NCBI RefSeq assembly: GCF_004358025.1
Contig: NZ_SMTL01000002.1
Location: forward strand, 868,001-932,000
Direction of reading: 5' to 3'
Length of the DNA stretch: 64,000 bases
Origin: Rhizobium deserti
GTDB lineage: Bacteria > Pseudomonadota > Alphaproteobacteria > Rhizobiales > Rhizobiaceae
The position numbers and the translations under genes are program-made. Of the stretch, positions 1-7,451 are shown one piece after another. The notes under the pieces are model-generated. The model made no database searches. It was given only the letters and a program-made list of their open reading frames with translations, and was not told where the DNA came from. Each line of letters opens with the position of its first letter. The stretch's first letter is position 1.

Positions 1-1
1 A

Positions 2-793
2 GTCGGCGATCCCGACAAGCCTAAGCTGGTCTTCTTCTTCGACGAGGCGCACCTGCTGTTCAACGATGCCCCGAAAGTTCTGCTGGAACGGGTCGAGCAG
101 GTGGTGCGACTGATCCGCTCCAAGGGCGTCGGCGTTTATTTCGTCACCCAGAACCCGCTCGACGTGCCGGAATCCGTGCTTGCCCAGCTCGGCAACCGTA
201 TCCAGCACGCGCTTCGCGCCTATACGCCGCGCGAACAGAAGGCGGTGAAGACGGCGGCCGATACGTTCCGCCCCAACCCCGCCTTCGATTGCGCCACCGC
301 GATCACCCAGCTTTCCACCGGCGAGGCGCTGGTTTCGACACTTGAGGCCAAGGGCGTGCCGTCCGTGGTCGAGCGCACGCTGATCCGCCCGCCATCCGGC
401 CGCATCGGCCCGCTGACAGATCAGGAACGGCAGGCGGTAATGGACCGCAGCCCGGTGCTCGGCGTTTATGACGAGGATCTGGATCGCGATTCCGCCTTCG
501 AAATTCTTGCCGCACGCGCTAAACAGGCGGCAGACCAGGCTGCGGCAAAAAAGGCGCAGGACGAACTGGAGCCATCGCCGCCGGCGGGTTCCGGCGAAAC
601 CTCCGGCTGGACCCTGCCCGGCTTCGGCGACAAGGCGGATGACGATGGCGATGAGCGCAAACCGACGCGCGGCCGTTCCGGCTACCAGCGGGAAACGGTT
701 GTCGAAGCGGCCATCAAAAGCGTCACCCGCACCGTTGCCACCCAGATCGGCAGGGCACTGGTACGCGGCATATTGGGGAGCCTGAAGCGCTAA
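2..793 (+). CDS. DUF853 (YjgR/HerA-like) P-loop ATPase, C-terminal part
   Basis: The gene begins upstream of the window; the reading frame is open from base 2. About 263 C-terminal residues remain. A Walker B strand ending FFFDEAHLLF is visible near the start, followed by the block SKGVGVYFVTQNPLDVP that senses nucleotide in HerA/FtsK-type ATPases. A basic tail (KSVTRTVATQIGRALVRG) ends the protein, as is usual in the DUF853 family. The family's role is not firmly known; members are soluble ATPases annotated as helicase-like or DNA-translocase-like. An Ala/Glu-rich stretch before the tail looks like a flexible linker. The next gene on this strand is a hicA remnant that begins only 5 bases after the stop codon. 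Confidence 0.88.
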   Translation, partial: VGDPDKPKLVFFFDEAHLLFNDAPKVLLERVEQVVRLIRSKGVGVYFVTQNPLDVPESVLAQLGNRIQHALRAYTPREQKAVKTAADTFRPNPAFDCATAITQLSTGEALVSTLEAKGVPSVVERTLIRPPSGRIGPLTDQERQAVMDRSPVLGVYDEDLDRDSAFEILAARAKQAADQAAAKKAQDELEPSPPAGSGETSGWTLPGFGDKADDDGDERKPTRGRSGYQRETVVEAAIKSVTRTVATQIGRALVRGILGSLKR

Positions 794-798
794 GCGGA

Positions 799-894
799 AT
801 GGCTGTCGGTCGGCTCGATGCTAACGCCGAACGCTATATCCCGATTGGTACGCTTAAAAGCATTGAAAGCCAGGCCGGATCGAAACTGAGGTAA
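799..894 (+). pseudogene. hicA toxin remnant (C-terminal end only)
   Basis: A 31-codon frame from ATG at 799 to TAA at 892-894 encodes a protein ending IPIGTLKSIESQAGSKLR. This matches the conserved C-terminal strand and helix of HicA mRNA interferases (typically PIGTLKSIxxQAG). The N-terminal double-stranded-RNA-binding-like part with the catalytic GSHHxF histidine is missing, so no toxin activity is expected. It ends 4 bases before hicB, the usual hicA-hicB order. The residue match was made by eye. Most likely a deletion joined the end of the DUF853 gene region to the tail of hicA. Confidence 0.7.
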
Positions 895-898
895 GCGC

Positions 899-1300
899 AT
901 GCGTAATTATATCGCACTGATCCACAAGGACACCGATAGCAATTACGGCGTCTCGTTTCCCGATTTTCCCGGCATGGTGACCGCCGGCACCGATCTCGAC
1001 GACGCCCGCCGCATGGCTGAGGAAGCCTTGGCGCTGCATGTCGAGGGGATGGTCGAAGATGGAGACGCGATACCGGAACCGTCTGCGCTGGAAGCCGTCA
1101 TGGCCCATCCCGACAGCCGCGACGCCGTCGCCATCCTCGTGTCGCTGCGCATGGAGAGCAAGAAGGCGGTTCGGGTCAACATCACCCTGCCGGAAGACGT
1201 CCTGAAGGAGATTGACGCCTTCGCGGAAGCGCAGGGCCTGACCCGCTCGGGCTTCCTGGCAAGAGCAGCCAAACGCGAGATGCAGCATATCACGGCCTGA
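899..1300 (+). CDS. hicB: HicB-family antitoxin (orphan)
   Basis: A 133-residue protein with the two-part HicB layout. The N-terminal partial RNase-H-like fold (MRNYIALIHKD, then YGVSFPDFPG) occupies about residues 1-70. A C-terminal ribbon-helix-helix DNA-binding domain (KKAVRVNITLPEDVLKEID, then SGFLARAAKRE) occupies about residues 82-130. HicB normally binds and neutralises HicA and represses their shared promoter. Here the neighbouring hicA is reduced to its C-terminal end, so this is an orphan antitoxin that may act only as a DNA-binding regulator or neutralise a HicA encoded elsewhere. The start follows the hicA remnant closely, with a GAGGTAAG ribosome-binding site. Confidence 0.85.
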   Translation: MRNYIALIHKDTDSNYGVSFPDFPGMVTAGTDLDDARRMAEEALALHVEGMVEDGDAIPEPSALEAVMAHPDSRDAVAILVSLRMESKKAVRVNITLPEDVLKEIDAFAEAQGLTRSGFLARAAKREMQHITA

Positions 1301-1335
1301 CCTGCCGGCCCGTCAGCCACTGCCCTGCACCACCC

Positions 1336-1638
1336 TCACCGCTTGCGGACGAATTCGGTGCGCAGGACGAGGCCCTTGATGGCGTCATGGCGGCAGTCGA
1401 TCTCTTCCGGATTGTCGGTGAGCCGGATCGACTTGATCACCGTGCCCTGCTTCAGCGTCTGCCCGGCGCCCTTGACCTTGAGATCCTTGATCAGCGTGAC
1501 GGAATCGCCATCCTTGAGCACGGTTCCGGAGGCGTCGCGGACCTCGGCACCCGCTGCGGCGGCCGCCGCCATTTCGGAGGCCGGACGCCATTCGCCGGTC
1601 GCCTCGTCGTAAACGTAATCATCGTTGTCGGCTGCCAT
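1336..1638 (-). CDS. PhnA/YjdM-like domain protein lacking the zinc ribbon
   Basis: A 100-residue protein. Residues about 38-100 (VLKDGDSVTLIKDLKVKG, then GTVIKSIRLTDNPEEIDCRHD and LRTEFVRK) match the SH3-like C-terminal domain of the PhnA/YjdM family. The usual N-terminal zinc ribbon (CPxC...CPxC) is replaced by an acidic stretch DDYVYDEATGEWRPASE with no cysteines, which still keeps the Tyr/Glu and Glu-Trp positions of the ribbon. The family was first linked to alkylphosphonate operons but has no proven enzymatic role. The start is supported by AGGAGA at a good distance. No phosphonate genes are nearby. Confidence 0.75.
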   Translation of the reverse strand: MAADNDDYVYDEATGEWRPASEMAAAAAAGAEVRDASGTVLKDGDSVTLIKDLKVKGAGQTLKQGTVIKSIRLTDNPEEIDCRHDAIKGLVLRTEFVRKR

Positions 1639-1727
1639 GGCAGTATCTCCTGGAACCGTTCAGTGGCCCGTTGCCGGCTTATACAGCCGGGCGGACCGGA
1701 GCAAGTGACAGTCGGGCAAGGCCGTCT

Positions 1728-1931
1728 TTACGTTCTTCCGGATGGTGGAGCGACGGATGCCGCTCGCTCCCGGGCGACAAGATCGACGAATGCTCTCAAC
1801 GGCGCGGGCATGAACCGTTTCGAGAAGTAAAGCCGCGGCCCTTCGAATTCGGGCCACCATTGCGGCAATACGGCCTGCAGTTCGCCGCTCTTCAAATAGG
1901 GCTCGAGCCATTGTTCGCCATAGCGATCAGT
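1728..1931 (-). pseudogene. LysR-type regulator remnant (C-terminal end)
   Basis: Reading the minus strand from about 1931 down to the TAA at 1728-1730 gives 67 codons whose product includes [37 protein letters not shown] and VDLVARERA. This is the end of the effector-binding domain of LysR-type regulators (exit strand, then the P.RLY..RR.MP..LRAFVDF motif). An in-frame stop lies immediately upstream, at 1932-1934, and no helix-turn-helix portion is present before the dehydrogenase that begins at 2018. The regulator probably once controlled that divergently oriented gene and was truncated. Confidence 0.65.
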
Positions 1932-2017
1932 CTATTTCGACTTAGGCTTATTATCAATCAGCGACAGACAACATAGGTTCAAGGCAGGCGGTTGTTCCGC
2001 GATTGAGAGGCAAACAT

Positions 2018-2743
2018 ATGACCAGCAAGACCGTTCTCATTACTGGTGCCAATAAAAGTATCGGCCTTGAAACAGCCCGCCAACTCGGCGCCCTCGGCTA
2101 CCGTGTCTGGCTCGGAAGCCGAGACATCGAACGAGGCTCGGTTGCCGCGGCACAGCTGCGAAACGAAGGTTATGATATACGGGTGCTCGCCATTGACGTG
2201 ACCAGTGACGAAAGCGTTCAGGCGGCTGAATCGCTTGTGCGCTCGGAAGACGGAAAGCTCAATGTGCTGATCAACAATGCAGGGATCCTTGGTGGACAGC
2301 CGACCGTGCCAAGTCAGCAGCCAGTCGACGAAATCCGCGAAGTCTATGAGACCAATGTATTTGGAGCCATCCGCGTGACGCAGACGTTTTTGCCGCTGCT
2401 CAAAGCCGCGGGCCACGCCAATGTCGTCATGGTGAGCAGCGGTCTGGGTTCCCTTGGTTGGCTTTCCGATCCCACCAACCAGTTCTTCGGCGTCAACATA
2501 CTTGGCTATAACAGCTCCAAGTCTGCGCTTAATGCGGTCACCGTATCCTTTGCCAAGGAGCTTGCCGAAGCCGGCGTTAAGGTCAACTCTGCCGATCCGG
2601 GTTATACCGCAACAGACTTCAACGACCATTCCGGCTACCGGACCGTGGAGCAGGCTGCAGCCGGGATCGTCTGGCTGGCCAATCAGGATTCGTCCGGTCC
2701 TACCGGAGGCTTTTACTTCGAGCAGAGCCAGGTGCCTTGGTGA
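2018..2743 (+). CDS. SDR-family NAD(P)-dependent oxidoreductase (carbonyl-reductase-like)
   Basis: A 241-residue classical short-chain dehydrogenase. The nucleotide-binding glycine motif TGANKSIG is at residues about 9-16, NNAG at about 85-88, a catalytic serine in VMVSSGLGSL, and the YNSSK catalytic tyrosine-lysine pair in the C-terminal half. The order resembles the monomeric carbonyl-reductase-like SDRs. The substrate cannot be inferred. ATG at 2018 is chosen because GAGAGG sits 7 bases upstream; a TTG at 2003 is in frame but would lose this site. The gene and its upstream region look more AT-rich than the neighbours and sit beside a truncated LysR gene, which suggests local acquisition or rearrangement. 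Confidence 0.85.
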   Translation: MTSKTVLITGANKSIGLETARQLGALGYRVWLGSRDIERGSVAAAQLRNEGYDIRVLAIDVTSDESVQAAESLVRSEDGKLNVLINNAGILGGQPTVPSQQPVDEIREVYETNVFGAIRVTQTFLPLLKAAGHANVVMVSSGLGSLGWLSDPTNQFFGVNILGYNSSKSALNAVTVSFAKELAEAGVKVNSADPGYTATDFNDHSGYRTVEQAAAGIVWLANQDSSGPTGGFYFEQSQVPW

Positions 2744-2752
2744 GCGGGGGGC

Positions 2753-3169
2753 CTACTTCTCCTCCCTCTCCTTGAACCGCTGGCGGGCGGCCTCGATTTC
2801 CGCGTGGCGGGATTCGGCCCATACCCAGACGCTGCAGAAGGCTTCGCCGAGGCTTCGGCCAAGCTCGGTCAGGCTGTATTCCACCTTGGGCGGGATGACC
2901 GGGTAAACCTTGCGCGACACGAAGCCGTCGCGCTCCATGGCCCGCAGCGTCTGGGTCAGCATTTTCTGGCTGATCCCGGTCGTCAGCCGGCCGACCTCCT
3001 TGAAGCGCAAGGTGCCGTGCTCTTCGAGAACCTCGAGGATCAGCATCGTCCATTTATCGGCAACCTGTCCGATAATGCCGGTCACCAATTCCTCCAGCGC
3101 CGGGTCAATTTCCGCGGGAACCTGTTTACCCGAAGCTGCGGTTCTTGCAGCAAGAACAGGCTGGCTCAT
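2753..3169 (-). CDS. HxlR-family winged-helix transcriptional regulator
   Basis: A 138-residue protein with the HxlR/YtfH fold: VTGIIGQVADKWTMLILEVL, then LRFKEVGRLTTGISQKMLTQTLRAME for the recognition helix, and a wing RKVYPVIPPKVEYSLTELG. A long acidic C-terminal helix follows. HxlR proteins are dimeric repressors or activators that often sense reactive aldehydes or quinones. The start at 3169 has AGGAGAG in front of it; the frame stays open much further upstream, but that part has no domain. It is transcribed divergently from the dehydrogenase at 3272, the usual arrangement when the regulator controls that enzyme. Confidence 0.87.
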   Translation of the reverse strand: MSQPVLAARTAASGKQVPAEIDPALEELVTGIIGQVADKWTMLILEVLEEHGTLRFKEVGRLTTGISQKMLTQTLRAMERDGFVSRKVYPVIPPKVEYSLTELGRSLGEAFCSVWVWAESRHAEIEAARQRFKEREEK

Positions 3170-3183
3170 CGACGCTCTCCTTT

Positions 3184-3210
3184 GGGTGCCTATAAATCTT
3201 CCGGGTGCCT
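3184..3210. promoter_or_regulatory. Direct repeats between hxlR-type gene and SDR gene (candidate operator)
   Basis: GGGTGCCT occurs at 3184-3191 and again at 3203-3210, 19 bases apart and so on nearly the same face of the helix. They lie in the short divergent intergenic region and overlap a TATA-like stretch. That position suits HxlR binding, but the assignment is inference. Confidence 0.3.
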
Positions 3211-3271
3211 TCTTACCGAAAGAGATTGATAGGCCTATTTTGCCCTCACGCAAACAGCAAAGGCGAAGACT

Positions 3272-4030
3272 ATGAAAATGAACGGCAATACGATCCTCAT
3301 CACCGGCGGCGGCTCCGGCATCGGCAAGGCGCTTGCTCAGGCATTTCATCAACTCGGCAACAAGGTCATCGTCACCGGTCGGCGGCGCGCCGCGCTCGAC
3401 GAAATGACGGCGGCCAATCCGGGCATCGAGGCCATGGTGCTGGATGTCACAAATGCCGAAGCCGTCAAGGCGTTTGCCGCCGAGGTCACCGGCAAGCATC
3501 CCGAACTCAACGTCGTCATCAACAATGCCGGCATCATGGTCCCGGAAACCATTGCCGAAGCGCCCGATTATCTGAAGACGGCGGAAGATACGATCGCCAC
3601 CAACCTGGTCGGACCGATCCGTCTGACGGCGGCGCTGCTGCCGCATCTGAAGAGCCAGGCCGACGCCACGGTCGTCACCGTTTCTTCCGGACTGTCCTTC
3701 GTGCCGCTGGTGATCACGCCCACCTATTCGGCCACCAAGGCCGGCATCCATTCCTATTCCATGGCGATCCGCGAGCAGCTGAAGGAAACCTCGGTGAAGG
3801 TGGTGGAAATTGCACCCCCCTATGTGCAGACCGAGCTGATGGGCGAGCGCCAGGCGAGCGATCCGAACGCCATGCCGCTTGCCGATTTCATCTCGGAAGT
3901 GATGCAGATCCTCACCGACCAGCCAGATGTCCGGGAAGTCATCGTCGAGCGCTGCAAGCCTTTGCGCTATGCCAGCGAGAGCGGCAATTTCGATGCGGTC
4001 TTCGGTCGCCTCAATTCCCAGCAGCATTAG
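3272..4030 (+). CDS. SDR-family oxidoreductase (DltE-like)
   Basis: A 252-residue short-chain dehydrogenase with TGGGSGIG at residues 11-18, NNAGIM, a catalytic serine in TVSSGLSF and the YSATK pair. The closest subgroup by eye is the DltE-like SDRs, which commonly sit beside HxlR regulators in soil bacteria. Its substrate is unknown. The start ATG at 3272 follows AAAGGCGAAG. A response to an electrophile or aldehyde sensed by the divergent HxlR protein is plausible but not shown by the sequence. Confidence 0.86.
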   Translation: MKMNGNTILITGGGSGIGKALAQAFHQLGNKVIVTGRRRAALDEMTAANPGIEAMVLDVTNAEAVKAFAAEVTGKHPELNVVINNAGIMVPETIAEAPDYLKTAEDTIATNLVGPIRLTAALLPHLKSQADATVVTVSSGLSFVPLVITPTYSATKAGIHSYSMAIREQLKETSVKVVEIAPPYVQTELMGERQASDPNAMPLADFISEVMQILTDQPDVREVIVERCKPLRYASESGNFDAVFGRLNSQQH

Positions 4031-4113
4031 CCGGCGGGGACAATCGACAGCAGCTTTCGGGCTAGGGCTTGCGGCGGACTTCACACCCGCCGTGGCCAAG
4101 CACAAGGTCTTCG

Positions 4114-4905
4114 TCAGCTGTCGTCGTTGGGGATCTTCAGGGTTTCGCCGCAGGCCTTGCAATGCACCGCGTCGAGATCGTGTCGCTGCAGCCCGCAGGT
4201 GGGACACGGAAAGGTAACCTTGAACGGCCGCACGACCGACTGGGCAAGCCGGACGAACAGCGAGATGCCGACAATCATCGTTACCACGGAAGTCAGCTTT
4301 CCCAGCGTACCGGGGAGCGTGATATCGCCGAAGCCGGTGGTGGTGACGGTGGCGACCGTGAAATACAGGGCGTCTACGAAGCCTTCGCCGCCCTCGCGGT
4401 TATAGAAGAAGCTCGTGTAAACAAAGCCGGTGATGACGAACAGGAAGACCAGGAAGTTCAGCACCGCCTTGATGACGTCCAGCAGATGCGCATATCCGGC
4501 CCGCCTCAGGCCCTCCCGCAAGAGCGGGCTATTGCCGATCGCCCAGAGCCGCATGATGCGCAGGAAGGCGAAGTTGTAGAGCAGGTCCGGAAACAACAGC
4601 GTCGCCAGGATAACGATGTCGATCCAGGTCATAGCCCGGCTGATCCAGACCCGCAGGCTCGGCGCCGACAGGGCGCGCGCCAGCATTTCCCCGAAAATCC
4701 AGATGGCGACGATATAGTCGATGACGAGATAGGTGGGGCCGGTTCGCAGATAGGGCCCCAGCAGGAAGAAGGCGAGGATGGCGAGGTCGATGACGGCCAG
4801 CAGCACCTGCCAGCGCAGCGCCCATTGGTCGCGCCCTTGTTCAAGCCGCTGCAGGCTCTTGCGCATCCGGAAGGGCAGCGAGGCGGATGGAGGGGGTGTG
4901 ACCAT
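4114..4905 (-). CDS. Voltage-gated-type potassium channel with C-terminal zinc ribbon
   Basis: A 263-residue ion-transport protein with six predicted membrane segments. The first three are near residues 35-55, 63-85 and 93-110. A pore loop follows, ALYFTVATVTTTGFGDITL, whose TTTGFGD is a potassium selectivity filter, and the last segment is SVVTMIVGISLFVRL. The S4-like segment is only weakly charged, so voltage sensing is uncertain. The last 35 residues form a cytosolic zinc ribbon (CPTCG, then CKACG), which could serve as an assembly or sensing module. It is a single gene between an SDR and a VOC protein, with no obvious partner. Confidence 0.85.
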   Translation of the reverse strand: MVTPPPSASLPFRMRKSLQRLEQGRDQWALRWQVLLAVIDLAILAFFLLGPYLRTGPTYLVIDYIVAIWIFGEMLARALSAPSLRVWISRAMTWIDIVILATLLFPDLLYNFAFLRIMRLWAIGNSPLLREGLRRAGYAHLLDVIKAVLNFLVFLFVITGFVYTSFFYNREGGEGFVDALYFTVATVTTTGFGDITLPGTLGKLTSVVTMIVGISLFVRLAQSVVRPFKVTFPCPTCGLQRHDLDAVHCKACGETLKIPNDDS

Positions 4906-4981
4906 GCGCTGGAGATAGAGCCGGTCCGAGGCGCTTCAAGACAGGGCCGGTGTTAGCGATCCGCCGTCCGATGGTCTGCGA

Positions 4982-5806
4982 TTACCTCTTGGGCCCCACC
5001 AGCGAAAAGAAGGCGCCCTGCGGGTCCTTGGCTTGGACGATCCAGGAACCGCCGGGCACTTCCATCGGGCCATGCACCACGGTGCCGCCGCCGGCCGCGA
5101 GCCGGTCGATGGCGGCATCGATCGCATTCACATTGAAATAATAGGCCCAGCACGCAAGCGGAACCGTCGACGGGCGGGTCATCATGCCGCCGATTACCCT
5201 CCCCCGATGAGCAAAAATCCGGTAGACGCCCATCGGCCCCATGTCCATGTCGTGATCCAGGGTCCAGCCGAAGACCTGCGCATAGAACCGAAATGCTTCC
5301 TCACAGTCACCGGCATAAAGCTCGTACCAGCCGACATTGCCGGGCGCCTCGGGCGGCAGTTGCTGCGGCGGATTTTCCGGCGGCAAAGGCGTCATGATGC
5401 AGATTACCGCGCCATGCGGATCGGCCACGACGGCGAAGCGGCCGATGCCCGGAATATCCTCTGGCGGGCGCCGAACGCTTCCGCCGAGCGATGTAAACTG
5501 CCTGGCGCTTTCGTCGACATCGTCGACGGCGACGTAACCGGTCCAGTTCGGCGGCACCTGGCCTTCGAGTTCCGGCGGAAAGCTCATCATGCCGCCGATG
5601 CCGGGGCAATTCTCGCCCTCGCCCATTTCGAACAGGAAATAGGATGGCATGCCGTCCATTTTGAGTTCCCTGACATTCCAGCCGATGACCGCAGTATAAA
5701 ATTCGCCTGCGGCCCTGGTGTCGGGCGTCATCAGTTCGCACCAGATGAACTTGCCGTGGATTTCATTATCCACTTCAGTCTGGCTTCCGGTTGCTGTCTG
5801 CAGCAT
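4982..5806 (-). CDS. Tandem VOC (glyoxalase/bleomycin-resistance-like) protein
   Basis: A 274-residue protein with two vicinal-oxygen-chelate domains, about residues 15-130 (KFIWCELMTPDTRAAGEFY) and 145-272 (GNVGWYELYAGDCEEAFRFY). The second ends VHGPMEVPGGSWIVQAKDPQ. This matches the two-domain VOC group often annotated as CFP-30/hydroxylase-like; the activity is not known. GGAGG lies just before the start. It is followed on the same strand side by a DUF1579 gene whose start is shared with a divergent MarR gene. DUF1579 and VOC proteins are commonly paired in rhizobia, probably as one transcription unit. Confidence 0.85.
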   Translation of the reverse strand: MLQTATGSQTEVDNEIHGKFIWCELMTPDTRAAGEFYTAVIGWNVRELKMDGMPSYFLFEMGEGENCPGIGGMMSFPPELEGQVPPNWTGYVAVDDVDESARQFTSLGGSVRRPPEDIPGIGRFAVVADPHGAVICIMTPLPPENPPQQLPPEAPGNVGWYELYAGDCEEAFRFYAQVFGWTLDHDMDMGPMGVYRIFAHRGRVIGGMMTRPSTVPLACWAYYFNVNAIDAAIDRLAAGGGTVVHGPMEVPGGSWIVQAKDPQGAFFSLVGPKR

Positions 5807-5859
5807 CGTCGTCTCCTCCTAAGGACTATTGCGGTCCAAGATGTCCGGCACTCCGCTGT

Positions 5860-6333
5860 TCAGCCCTTGCGTGTGTAGTGGGCTTCCATGAACTGCTTCC
5901 AGGAACCGTCCGGCTGCCGCGCGCTGGAATTGAAGATGCGGTGATTGTCGTCGGTAAAGATGATCTGTTCGCGGTAGTCACAAGTTTTGTCGGGCTCAGC
6001 CATATCCGGCCCCACGGTGTAGAGACTGAGGGTTGTGCCATCTTCCGATACCTCTCCCTCATAAACCCAGATGTGGTTCATCATCGAGCCGATCCAGCTG
6101 CCGACATATTTATTCTTGGCAGGATCATATCCGAGGGTAAGGATCGTGGTGGCGGCCCCGCCTCCCGGCATCTGGCCGCTGCCTTCGGCGACGAACCAGA
6201 TGCCCTGCAGCGAGCGGCAAACCTCCGTCCACGGCGCTCCATCGCTCATTTCAGGGGCGTGAACTTCCCAGGCCCCCACCATCCGCTGGAGAAAGCTGTG
6301 CTCCATCTGCGGCTTCGGCAATTGCATTCCCAT
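5860..6333 (-). CDS. DUF1579 family protein
   Basis: A 157-residue protein of the DUF1579 family: HSFLQRMVGAWEVHAPEMSD at the start, then SLQGIWFVAEGSG and LTLGYDPAKNKYVGSWIG, and IFTDDNHRIFNSSARQ near the end. It is a lipocalin-like beta-rich fold of unknown function with no signal peptide. ATG at 6333 is preferred over an upstream in-frame ATG because GGGGAGGAG precedes it. The VOC gene lies 53 bases downstream on the same strand, and a MarR gene runs the other way, so all three may share a control region. Confidence 0.82.
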   Translation of the reverse strand: MGMQLPKPQMEHSFLQRMVGAWEVHAPEMSDGAPWTEVCRSLQGIWFVAEGSGQMPGGGAATTILTLGYDPAKNKYVGSWIGSMMNHIWVYEGEVSEDGTTLSLYTVGPDMAEPDKTCDYREQIIFTDDNHRIFNSSARQPDGSWKQFMEAHYTRKG

Positions 6334-6428
6334 TGTCGTCTCCTCCCCAGTCAACGATTTCGTGCGGTTCAATGGCAGCAGGATGCCGCCGGCTCAGGCT
6401 TCTGCTCGTATTCGTCGTAGCGCTTTCC

Positions 6429-6457
6429 TTGACAGATTGCGTTGATATCAACATAAT
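6429..6457 (+). promoter_or_regulatory. MarR-gene promoter with embedded palindromic operator
   Basis: TTGACA at 6429-6434, a 17-base spacer and CATAAT at 6452-6457 make a near-consensus promoter. The spacer holds the perfect 12-base palindrome GTTGATATCAAC (6441-6452), which extends with partial symmetry to 20 bases. Its position would block polymerase, and its size suits a MarR dimer, so autorepression is likely. The predicted start of transcription is at or next to the ATG at 6464. Confidence 0.7.
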
Positions 6458-6463
6458 CGTTGG

Positions 6464-6913
6464 ATGCTGTCAAACGCCGATTCGATTCCTTTCTCGACCA
6501 CGCTGCATGTTCGCGACACCTGCCTTTGTCTTCATGTCCAGCGTGCCGCCCGCGCCCTTGCCCGGCGCTTCGACAATGCGATGAAGCCTGTCGGGCTGAC
6601 GAACGGGCAATTCTCGCTGCTGATGTCGCTGAACCGCCCGAAGCCGGCGACCATGACGTCCGTCGCCCACCTGCTTGCCATGGACCGGACGACCCTGACG
6701 GCTGCACTCAAGGTTCTGGAACGGCGCGGTCTTGTTGAAAACTCGACCGATCCGAGCGACCGTCGCGGACGGCTGCTGAAGCTGACGGATGCGGGAATGG
6801 CGGCGCTGACGGCCGCCCTGCCGATTTGGACGCGCGTGCATGCGGAACTGCAAGAGGCGCTGGGCGAAGGTGGCGCGGAGGGGCTGCGCCTGCAATTGAC
6901 GGCAATTGGTTGA
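6464..6913 (+). CDS. MarR-family transcriptional regulator
   Basis: A 149-residue winged-helix regulator. The N-terminal dimerisation helix (VQRAARALARRFDNAM) is followed by helix-turn-helix MTSVAHLLAMDRTTLTAALKVLERRGLV and the wing NSTDPSDRRGRLLKLT. Two cysteines lie close together in VRDTCLCLHV at about residues 19-21, a possible redox-sensing site, though this is inference. No ribosome-binding site is seen, and the promoter at 6429-6457 would place the transcript start at the ATG, so the mRNA may be leaderless. It is divergent from the DUF1579/VOC genes. Confidence 0.85.
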   Translation: MLSNADSIPFSTTLHVRDTCLCLHVQRAARALARRFDNAMKPVGLTNGQFSLLMSLNRPKPATMTSVAHLLAMDRTTLTAALKVLERRGLVENSTDPSDRRGRLLKLTDAGMAALTAALPIWTRVHAELQEALGEGGAEGLRLQLTAIG

Positions 6914-7039
6914 AGCGCGTTGAATGCCGCAGGAGCGCCGGTGCCAATGGCGAGAATCTCCTGTAGTCTTGAGGCAATGGAACAAGATCGGGCTCGTGCC
7001 TTCGGCCATAGCGCGGTTGATCAAAGGGAGAACCAGTTC

Positions 7040-7390
7040 ATGGAAGTTCGCAAATTTGCCTTGAACGACGCGTCCTTCGAGCGCTCGCCGGGCCAAAATG
7101 GTGAAATCTACACCGCAAACATGGTGGATCAACGCGACGGCGGCCCGGTCACGGTCGGGTTCGGCCGCTATGGGGCGGATCAAAGTCTTGAGGAGACGAT
7201 GGCGGTTCATGATACGATGGTGATCCTGGAAGGGCGCCTGACGGTGTCGAGCGACGCAGGCTCGGTGACCGCCGGTCCAGGCGAGATCGTTTACATGCCG
7301 AAGGGCGAGAAGGTCACCATCCGCTCCCATGCCGAAGGCGCCGTCACCGCCTATGTCACCTATCCCCACTGGCAGGAGCCGGGCGCCTGA
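7040..7390 (+). CDS. Cupin-domain protein (EutQ-like)
   Basis: A 116-residue single cupin. The barrel motifs are seen as MAVHDTMVILEGRLTV and AGPGEIVYMPKGEKVTI. The second half of each usual metal site is incomplete, so metal binding is uncertain. Similar small proteins are annotated as ethanolamine-utilisation EutQ-like, but no eut genes are nearby and that name should not be taken as function. ATG at 7040 is chosen over earlier in-frame starts because AAAGGGAG lies 9 bases upstream and the domain begins directly after it. Confidence 0.75.
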   Translation: MEVRKFALNDASFERSPGQNGEIYTANMVDQRDGGPVTVGFGRYGADQSLEETMAVHDTMVILEGRLTVSSDAGSVTAGPGEIVYMPKGEKVTIRSHAEGAVTAYVTYPHWQEPGA

Positions 7391-7451
7391 CCGGTTCGGG
7401 CAGCGATAAATTCTCGTTCTTTGCGTTTTTCATCCTGTTGCGAGGCCGTGC

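Noticed and set aside
2753-4207. A 484-codon version of the HxlR gene extending over the SDR gene
   Set aside because: The extra N-terminus is antisense to the SDR at 3272; the HxlR domain begins at 3169 with a good ribosome-binding site.
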